Assembly: GCF_000585415.1 (NCBI RefSeq)
Contig: NZ_KK073876.1
Coordinates: 1,299,810-1,363,809, forward strand
From: Sphingomonas jaspsi DSM 18422
GTDB lineage: Bacteria; Pseudomonadota; Alphaproteobacteria; Sphingomonadales; Sphingomonadaceae
DNA length: 64,000 bases
Direction of reading: 5' to 3'
Shown here: positions 55,992 to 64,000 of the stretch, piece by piece
Numbering within the stretch: the stretch's first letter is position 1
Layout of the letters: each line of letters starts with the position of its first letter
Position numbers and translations under genes: made by a program
The notes under the pieces: generated by a model
The model's database searches: none
What the model was told of the DNA's origin: nothing
What the model saw: the letters and a program-made list of their open reading frames with translations, nothing else

Positions 55992-56892
55992 GCGGGCGAT
56001 GGGGGCCGTCGATCTCAAGGCCGAAGCGGCGCATGTGGCCGGGCAGGTCGATGCCCTGTTCGAACAGTATCTGGCCGATCCCGGCGACGGCCGCGACCGC
56101 TTGTTCGCAGCAATGCGCCATGCCGGCGTCGGCGGAGGCAAGCGCCTCAGGCCGCTGCTGACCGTCGCGACGGCGCGGCTGTTCGGCATCGCTGAAGATC
56201 GCGCCGTGCGCGCCGGTACGGCCATCGAGGCAATCCACGTCTATTCGCTGATCCACGACGACCTTCCTTGCATGGACGACGACGACCTGCGCCGCGGCAA
56301 GCCGACGGTGCACAAGGCCTTCGACGAGGCGACGGCAGTACTGGCCGGCGACTGTTTCCACGACCTGGCCTTCGAAATCCTGGCCGATCCGGCGACCCAT
56401 GAAGATCCCTTCGTCCGGTCCGACCTGGTGATCGAACTGGCGCGCAAGTCGGGTCCGCACGGTATGGCCGGCGGCCAGGTTCTCGACCTCGTCGCGGAGG
56501 GCCGACAACTCGGCATGGGCGAAATCACCCAGCTGCAGCGGCTCAAGACCGGTGCGCTCATCGAATATGCGGTCGAGGCCGCCTGCATCATGGCCAAGCT
56601 CCCGCCGGAAGGTCGAACGTCCTATCGCGGCTATGCCCACGACGTCGGGCTCGCGTTCCAGATTGCGGACGACCTGCTCGATCATGCCGGCGACGAAGAG
56701 GCGGCGGGCAAACGCCTTCACAAGGACGCGGATGCGGGCAAGGCGACCTTCGTGTCGCTGCTGGGTGAAGAGCGCGCGCGGCAGCAATGCGCGATGCTGG
56801 TCGATCAGGCGATCGGCCACCTGCACGGCCATGGTGAGGAAGGCGACCTGCTTCGCGCCATCGCCCGCTACGTCAACGAAAGGGACCGCTGA
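55981..56892 (+). CDS. ispA: Farnesyl diphosphate synthase-type polyprenyl synthetase
   Basis: A 303-residue trans-prenyltransferase condensing IPP with allylic diphosphates. FARM and SARM acid motifs are 'DDLPCMDDDDLRRG' and 'DDLLD'; the pyrophosphate loop 'GGGKRLRPLL' is intact. The ATG at 55981 overlaps xseB; a later ATG at 55999 and an earlier one at 55951 are possible. It overlaps coaD by one base. It probably supplies farnesyl units for quinones, hopanoids and carotenoids. Confidence 0.95.
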   Translation: MQAERAMGAVDLKAEAAHVAGQVDALFEQYLADPGDGRDRLFAAMRHAGVGGGKRLRPLLTVATARLFGIAEDRAVRAGTAIEAIHVYSLIHDDLPCMDDDDLRRGKPTVHKAFDEATAVLAGDCFHDLAFEILADPATHEDPFVRSDLVIELARKSGPHGMAGGQVLDLVAEGRQLGMGEITQLQRLKTGALIEYAVEAACIMAKLPPEGRTSYRGYAHDVGLAFQIADDLLDHAGDEEAAGKRLHKDADAGKATFVSLLGEERARQQCAMLVDQAIGHLHGHGEEGDLLRAIARYVNERDR

Positions 56893-57389
56893 TGTCCGGC
56901 CGCACACGCATCGGCGTCTATCCCGGGACCTTCGATCCGATCACGCTGGGCCATCTCGACATCATTCGCCGCGGGGCGCATCTCGTCGACCGGCTGGTCA
57001 TCGGCGTGACGACCAACCCTTCCAAATCGCCGATGTTCACGGTGGAAGAACGACTGGCGATGGTTCGCCGCGAAGTGGCCGACATCGATCATATCGAAGT
57101 GGTCGAATTCGATTCGCTGCTGATGGACTTCGCCGAGGGGCAGGGGGCTTCGCTGATCCTCCGCGGGCTGCGCGCAGTCGCCGACTTCGAATATGAATAT
57201 CAGATGGCGGGCATGAACCAGCAGCTCAACGACCGTATCGAAACGGTCTTTCTGATGGCCGATGTCTGTCTGCAGCCGATCGCGTCAAGGCTAGTGAAAG
57301 AAATCGCCCGTTATGGCGGCTCGATCGACAAGTTCGTGACGCCGGCCGTGGCCGCGGATGTGACCGCCAAGCTCGGCTCGTCGAAATAG
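56892..57389 (+). CDS. coaD: Phosphopantetheine adenylyltransferase
   Basis: A 165-residue enzyme for the penultimate step of coenzyme A synthesis. The nucleotidyltransferase motif TxxHxGH appears as 'YPGTFDPITLGHLDIIRRGA'; 'LRGLRAVADFEYEYQMAGMN' and 'PIASRLVKEIARYGG' complete the site. Length is normal. The ATG shares a base with the ispA stop. A 56-base gap precedes the cyclophilin gene. Confidence 0.97.
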   Translation: MSGRTRIGVYPGTFDPITLGHLDIIRRGAHLVDRLVIGVTTNPSKSPMFTVEERLAMVRREVADIDHIEVVEFDSLLMDFAEGQGASLILRGLRAVADFEYEYQMAGMNQQLNDRIETVFLMADVCLQPIASRLVKEIARYGGSIDKFVTPAVAADVTAKLGSSK

Positions 57390-57445
57390 GGTGGCATAGC
57401 CCATGTGGACGCGATAGGGCGCGGCCAGTGGGGCGGGAGGTCTGA

Positions 57446-58123
57446 ATGACGAAGAACCTGTTTGCGTTGTCCGTTCTGGCTGTGTCGGCGCTGGTCGCCG
57501 CGCCTGTCGCTGCCAAGAAAAAGCCTGCCGAAGCGCCCGTCGCCGCCGTGTCGCCCCTAGTGGTTCCGGCCGCGGTCGCCGCCGATCCGGCCAACAAATG
57601 GACGCTTGAACTTTCGAATGGCGGCCGGGTGGTCATCCAGCTCCGCCCGGACATCGCGCCCAACCACGTCTACCGCATCCAGCAGTTGACGACGCAGGGC
57701 TTTTACAACGGGCTCAAGTTCCACCGCGTCATCGCCGGGTTCATGGCCCAGGGCGGCGATCCGCGCGGCACCGGGGAAGGCGGGTCGCCGCTTCCCGACC
57801 TCAAGGCCGAATTCAACAACATCCCCCACATGCGCGGTGTGGTGTCGATGGCGCGCGCGGAGAGCCCGGATTCGGCCAACAGCCAGTTCTTCATCATGTT
57901 CACGCCGCGCTTCAGCCTCGACCATAAATATACCGCCTTCGGGCGCGTGATCGAAGGCATGGCGGCCGTCGACAATATCGCCATGGGCGAGCCGCCGTTG
58001 GATCCGACCACGATCGTTCGAGCCAGCATCGGCGGACCGTTGCCGGCCCCGCCTGCAACCGCGGTCGCTGCGCCGGCACCGGCGTCGGCACCAGCCCCGG
58101 CAGAGACCCCGCCCGCCCAGTAA
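57446..58123 (+). CDS. Periplasmic peptidyl-prolyl cis-trans isomerase, cyclophilin type
   Basis: A 225-residue exported cyclophilin. Signal peptide about 1-22 ('[18 protein letters not shown]'), then a cyclophilin core with '[19 protein letters not shown]', '[20 protein letters not shown]' and '[17 protein letters not shown]'. The catalytic arginine is R in 'FHRV'. The tail is Ala/Pro-rich. It helps fold proteins at proline bonds. The TAATG overlap with queA indicates coupling. Confidence 0.95.
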   Translation: MTKNLFALSVLAVSALVAAPVAAKKKPAEAPVAAVSPLVVPAAVAADPANKWTLELSNGGRVVIQLRPDIAPNHVYRIQQLTTQGFYNGLKFHRVIAGFMAQGGDPRGTGEGGSPLPDLKAEFNNIPHMRGVVSMARAESPDSANSQFFIMFTPRFSLDHKYTAFGRVIEGMAAVDNIAMGEPPLDPTTIVRASIGGPLPAPPATAVAAPAPASAPAPAETPPAQ

Positions 58124-59148
58124 TGCGCGTCGACCTTTTCGATTTCGACCTGCCCCAAGACCGGATTGCGTTGCGGCCCGCCCGGCCGCGCGATTCCGCG
58201 CGCATGCTGCTGGTCGACGGGGGTCGGATCGAAGACCGGATGGTGCTCGACCTGCCGCAACTGCTGCAGCCGGGTGACGTGCTGGTTTTCAACGACACCA
58301 AGGTGATTCCAGCCCAGCTTGAGGGTAAGCGCGGCGACGCCAGCATCGGCGCGACCCTCCACAAGCGCGAGCATCTTCGCAGTTGGTGGGCCTTCGTCCG
58401 CAATGCTAAGCGGGTGCGCGACGGCGATGTCATAGACTTCGGCCGTGGCGTTGAGGCATCCGCCGTCCGCCGCGACGAGGCGGGTGCGATCCTGCTTCAT
58501 TTTCACGGCGACGAGCCGGTTGAGGTCTTGCTGGAACGGGCGGGTCAGATGCCGCTGCCGCCGTACATCGCCAGCAAGCGCGGCACCGACGAGGCCGACC
58601 GGGCCGATTACCAGACCATGTTCGCGCGCGAAAAAGGGGCCGTCGCGGCCCCGACCGCCGCACTGCACTTCACCGACCGCCTGATTTCCGCCCTAGACGA
58701 ACGCGGCGTCAGCCGGGAGACGCTGACCCTGCACGTCGGCGCAGGCACCTTCCTGCCGGTCAAGGCCGACGATACCGACGATCACAAGATGCACGCCGAA
58801 TGGGGCCGCATCGACCAGGCGCTGGCCGACCGTCTCAACGCCGCGCGGGCAGCTGGCGGCCGCATCATCGCGGTCGGCACGACGTCGCTGCGACTGCTCG
58901 AGAGCGCCGCGGGCGACGACCATATTGTCCGCCCGTTCGAAGGCGACACGTCGATCTTCATCACGCCGGGCTATCGCTTCAAGGCGATCGACGGGCTGAT
59001 GACCAATTTCCATCTGCCCAAATCGACGCTGTTCATGCTGGTCAGCGCGCTGATGGGGCTCGACACGATGCAGGCGGCCTACGCCCATGCCATTGCCGGC
59101 AATTACCGCTTCTACAGCTACGGCGACAGTTCGCTGCTGCTACCCTAA
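58123..59148 (+). CDS. queA: S-adenosylmethionine:tRNA ribosyltransferase-isomerase
   Basis: A 341-residue enzyme that adds the epoxycyclopentane-type ribosyl unit to preQ1 in tRNA during queuosine synthesis. Typical parts: '[20 protein letters not shown]', '[14 protein letters not shown]', '[17 protein letters not shown]', '[14 protein letters not shown]', '[11 protein letters not shown]' and '[14 protein letters not shown]'. Its 3' end overlaps the sulfotransferase gene on the other strand by nine bases. tgt, the partner step, lies 2.4 kb on. Confidence 0.97.
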   Translation: MRVDLFDFDLPQDRIALRPARPRDSARMLLVDGGRIEDRMVLDLPQLLQPGDVLVFNDTKVIPAQLEGKRGDASIGATLHKREHLRSWWAFVRNAKRVRDGDVIDFGRGVEASAVRRDEAGAILLHFHGDEPVEVLLERAGQMPLPPYIASKRGTDEADRADYQTMFAREKGAVAAPTAALHFTDRLISALDERGVSRETLTLHVGAGTFLPVKADDTDDHKMHAEWGRIDQALADRLNAARAAGGRIIAVGTTSLRLLESAAGDDHIVRPFEGDTSIFITPGYRFKAIDGLMTNFHLPKSTLFMLVSALMGLDTMQAAYAHAIAGNYRFYSYGDSSLLLP

Positions 59149-60135
59149 TCGCCCCCCGCGCACGTCGAGCCAGTGCGACAGGTCGCGGTCCAGCAACCGG
59201 CCGAGATGCGCGATGTCATCCTTCAGCGTGTCGCGAATTTCCTGCTGGACGCGAAGCGGGATCGGCTGCTTGACCGCGGGAACCTTGTTCCAGCGCAACA
59301 GCCGCTTGCGGATCGAAAAGATGCGCGTCGCGACGGCATCCTCTTCATCGCCCGACAATGACTTTTCCCGCTGGGCGAAATGCTTGCCCGCAAGATAGGT
59401 GCGCGCGAACTTGGGCGGCCGCTTCAACAGTCGCTGGAGCCAGAAATAGCGGAAGCTCTGGCCTCCACGTTTCGATTTCAGCTCTATCCCGTCGACCGGC
59501 TGGAAGCCGAGGAAATCGATCAGCCGGAGATATTGTCCGGGCGAGTCCGACACCAGGTCGTCGAATACCGATACGAAGCAGCGATCGCGACCGATCAGGT
59601 CGAACATTTTCTGGGTGTAGGTGCCGAGCTTGCCGCCTTCATCATACCGCAACCAGCGCGGTTCCAAGCAACTGGACGGGATGCGGCGTCCAGCCGCACG
59701 ATCGGCGACGGCATCCCATGCCTCTTCGAAGCTTGGGATGTTTTCGTCGCCCGTTACGCGCAGCCGTTGGTGCAGCGAGGGCAGCATGCTCATCGGATCG
59801 CGAACGGCGATGACGAACTTGGCATTGGGCCAGAACCGCAATGCCGGTACCAGTCGTTCGGGAATGTAGAGATAACTCACCGACCCATCGAGCCCGGCGG
59901 CTTTCTCTTGGCCCTCGCACTGGCTGTAGAAGCGGTCGAGGAACTCGCGCTCGATCAGCTCGCGGGCGGCCGCATCGTCCATCGCCGTCAAATCATATTG
60001 GGCGAAGAAATGCGGTTCCTTGACGAAAGGGAAGCAGATTTCGGGCTGTTGCTTTAACCATGACGACAGGGTGGTGGTGCCGCAGCGCGGACCGCCGACG
60101 ATGAACACCATATTGGGAAGCTGCTCGATCCGCAT
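59140..60135 (-). CDS. Sulfotransferase
   Basis: A 331-residue PAPS-dependent sulfotransferase. The 5'-phosphosulfate loop is '[20 protein letters not shown]' and the 3'-phosphate site '[18 protein letters not shown]'. '[10 protein letters not shown]' is typical of heparan-type family members. The acceptor could be a polysaccharide or lipid; no biosynthetic cluster is adjacent. It is last of a leftward pair with the TauE/SafE-like gene and lies inside the queA-tgt interval. Confidence 0.9.
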   Translation of the reverse strand: MRIEQLPNMVFIVGGPRCGTTTLSSWLKQQPEICFPFVKEPHFFAQYDLTAMDDAAARELIEREFLDRFYSQCEGQEKAAGLDGSVSYLYIPERLVPALRFWPNAKFVIAVRDPMSMLPSLHQRLRVTGDENIPSFEEAWDAVADRAAGRRIPSSCLEPRWLRYDEGGKLGTYTQKMFDLIGRDRCFVSVFDDLVSDSPGQYLRLIDFLGFQPVDGIELKSKRGGQSFRYFWLQRLLKRPPKFARTYLAGKHFAQREKSLSGDEEDAVATRIFSIRKRLLRWNKVPAVKQPIPLRVQQEIRDTLKDDIAHLGRLLDRDLSHWLDVRGGRLG

Positions 60136-60149
60136 GGCGGGGGCTTAGT

Positions 60150-60929
60150 CTAGGCCGAAAAATATTGCCACAGCAGCTTCGCGGTCAGGCCGAGCGACAG
60201 GGTGACCAGCAGCGGTCGGATGACCTTCGCGCCGAATTTCATCGCGGTGTGGCTGCCCAGGTAATTGCCGATCATCGCGCCGCCCGCGATCGCAAAGCCC
60301 AGCGTCCAGACGATCTTTCCGCCGATCGCGAAAAACAGGACGCTTGCGACGTTGCTGGTGAGGTTGAGCAGCTTGGTGAGCGCGGTCGCACGGGTCAGGC
60401 CCATGCCGCGCAGCGCCACCAGCGAGGTCGAGAAGAAGCTGCCAGTGCCCGGCCCGAAAAAGCCGTCGTAGAAGCCGATCGCGCCGCCCACCGGACCATA
60501 TGCCCTTGCCGACAGTCGCACATGGGCGTCTTCGTCGGTCATTCGCGGCGACAACAGGACATACGCCGCCGACGCCATCAGCAGGACGGGGATGATAAGG
60601 CCCAACATGCCGGGTTTGAGTTGCTGAACGGCCAGCACGCCCGCCGACGCACCGACGAACACCAGCGCCACCTTGCCCAGGCTGGGCCGGATGTCGAACA
60701 ACCCCTTGCGATAATAGTTGGCGGTCGCGATCGACGTGCCGAACATCGATTGTAGCTTGTTGGTGCCAAGCGCCTGGATCGGCGTGATCCCGGTCATCAG
60801 CAGCGCGGGCATCATGATCAGCCCGCCGCCGCCAGCGATACTGTCGATGAAACCGGTCAGAACGCCGATCAGCGCCATGATCAAATAGGTCGAAGGCTCG
60901 AGCATCGAAGCCAATTGGACGAAGATCAT
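60150..60929 (-). CDS. TauE/SafE (TSUP) family sulfite exporter-like permease
   Basis: A 259-residue membrane protein with about eight hydrophobic helices. 'ALIGVLTGFIDSIAGGGGLI' and 'MMPALLMTGITPIQALGTNK' are the first conserved half, 'GAIGFYDGFFGPGTGSFFST' the second, both with the glycine-rich TSUP motif. Family members export sulfite, sulfoacetate or related anions, matching a sulfotransferase next to it. An AT-rich palindrome sits immediately before the start codon. Confidence 0.92.
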   Translation of the reverse strand: MIFVQLASMLEPSTYLIMALIGVLTGFIDSIAGGGGLIMMPALLMTGITPIQALGTNKLQSMFGTSIATANYYRKGLFDIRPSLGKVALVFVGASAGVLAVQQLKPGMLGLIIPVLLMASAAYVLLSPRMTDEDAHVRLSARAYGPVGGAIGFYDGFFGPGTGSFFSTSLVALRGMGLTRATALTKLLNLTSNVASVLFFAIGGKIVWTLGFAIAGGAMIGNYLGSHTAMKFGAKVIRPLLVTLSLGLTAKLLWQYFSA

Positions 60930-60951
60930 CTGTATTGTAAATATAATACAG
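60930..60951. promoter_or_regulatory. AT-rich operator candidate
   Basis: CTGTATT (60930-60936) and AATACAG (60945-60951) are perfect inverted repeats around an AT-rich centre. It begins one base upstream of the TSUP start codon in a 39-base divergent gap, so a repressor bound there could affect both genes. Confidence 0.5.
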
Positions 60952-60968
60952 CCGGCTAATGTGCCTGA

Positions 60969-61535
60969 ATGATGCAGTTGATCGCAATTTACCTGTTACT
61001 GGCGGTATGGGGCGCCAGCGAAATCATTGTTTTTCGGTCCGACCGTCAGGCCGGGCGCGGGCAGCGACAGGACGGATATAGCCGTCCATTGATCTTCCTT
61101 GCGATGAACGTCGCCATCACGCTCAGCATGACAGCGACATTTATGCATTGGTGGCGACTACCGGGTGAGTGGTGGACATGGTGGCTGGCCGGGTCGACGC
61201 TCGTTGCAGCGGGCATAGGTTTCCGCTCAAGGGCTGTTCGGCATCTGGGTCGTCATTTTCGAACCCATGTCACGATCATGGACGATCACGAATTGATCGA
61301 AGACGGGCCATATCGCCGCGTCCGCCATCCATCCTACACCGGAATGCTGGTGAGCTGCATCGGCTTGGGGGTGGCGATGGGCAACATGGCAGCCATCCTT
61401 TTGTTGACGTTGCTGCCCATGGCGGGGCTGGCCAATCGAATACGCGTCGAGGAGCGCGCCTTGGCGAAGGCGTTCGGCCGCGAATGGGAAATCTACCGCG
61501 CCCGCACGGCAGCGCTGGTCCCGGGTCTGTGGTGA
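60969..61535 (+). CDS. Isoprenylcysteine carboxyl methyltransferase-family membrane protein
   Basis: A 188-residue membrane protein with four or five helices. The C-terminal signature 'LIEDGPYRRVRHPSYTGMLV' and 'RVEERALAKAFGREWEIYRA' is that of the ICMT/phospholipid methyltransferase fold. SAM-dependent methylation of a lipid-linked substrate is likely; the substrate is unknown. It is divergent from the TSUP gene and upstream of tgt by 39 bases. Confidence 0.88.
   Translation: MMQLIAIYLLLAVWGASEIIVFRSDRQAGRGQRQDGYSRPLIFLAMNVAITLSMTATFMHWWRLPGEWWTWWLAGSTLVAAGIGFRSRAVRHLGRHFRTHVTIMDDHELIEDGPYRRVRHPSYTGMLVSCIGLGVAMGNMAAILLLTLLPMAGLANRIRVEERALAKAFGREWEIYRARTAALVPGLW

Positions 61536-64000
<2,465 letters not shown>

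Overview
The window is GC-rich alphaproteobacterial chromosome, most likely from the family Sphingomonadaceae. This rests on the gene set (a TrcR/DUF1013 regulator, an NDUFS4-type respiratory subunit, MASE1 and HWE-kinase signalling proteins, a DUF6356 protein, a GTTC-N7-GTTC SOS box in front of uvrA) and on strongly GC-ending codons. The genus call is inference. No rRNA, CRISPR array, insertion sequence or integrase was seen.

Left part, about 1-19.7 kb, is accessory DNA. It has mixed codon use, small unknown genes, broken genes and at least ten copies of a dispersed intergenic repeat built around GTCCGC...GCGGAC hairpins. In order it holds: a RadC/JAB-like ORF with a lost metal-binding motif, running off the edge behind a MarR-type regulator; a MASE1-PAS-GGDEF diguanylate cyclase; an ECF sigma factor, anti-sigma factor and fasciclin protein group; a divergent LysR/isochorismatase pair; an unrecognised two-gene unit with HEPN-like RX4H motifs; a broken SRAP (YedK/HMCES) gene; small hypothetical genes and a cold-shock protein; and a DUF2306/AraC divergent pair. 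At 14.76-19.34 kb lies a complete type II CBASS anti-phage operon: CD-NTase, Cap2 (E2-E1 fusion), Cap3 (JAMM protease) and Cap5 (HNH-SAVED nuclease). The accessory part ends at the 3' end of tRNA-Glu(CTC) at 19730-19805, a typical island boundary.

Right part, about 19.8-64 kb, is dense core chromosome. Envelope and respiration: wecB, an NDUFS4-like subunit, hrpB, a CvpA-family gene. Then cysS, an IscU/NifU-like scaffold, a CPA2 cation/proton antiporter, the convergent aroB-aroK shikimate pair, an exported protein followed by xerD and accA, and an M48-LysM protease. Next come an orphan Flp pilin, an NDUFAF5-like methyltransferase, comF, a glutaredoxin, a nitrilase-family amidase, tRNA-Arg(CCT), folE and an HWE histidine kinase. 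A lone protein resembling the first gene of gene-transfer-agent clusters sits behind an unusual leader. Then follow SOS-regulated uvrA, thpR, a BI-1/YccA membrane protein, a dienelactone hydrolase with a GST, an M28 peptidase with clpA, a quinone oxidoreductase with a GST, trcR, an xseB-ispA-coaD-cyclophilin-queA run, and tgt. The window closes in a DEAD-box RNA helicase cut by the right edge. Many core genes overlap by 1-4 bp, pointing to translationally coupled operons.

The most notable system is the CBASS operon. The least explained items are the two-gene HEPN-like unit beside it, the dispersed hairpin repeat restricted to the accessory part, and the promoter/hairpin/direct-repeat leader at 42.0-42.1 kb.
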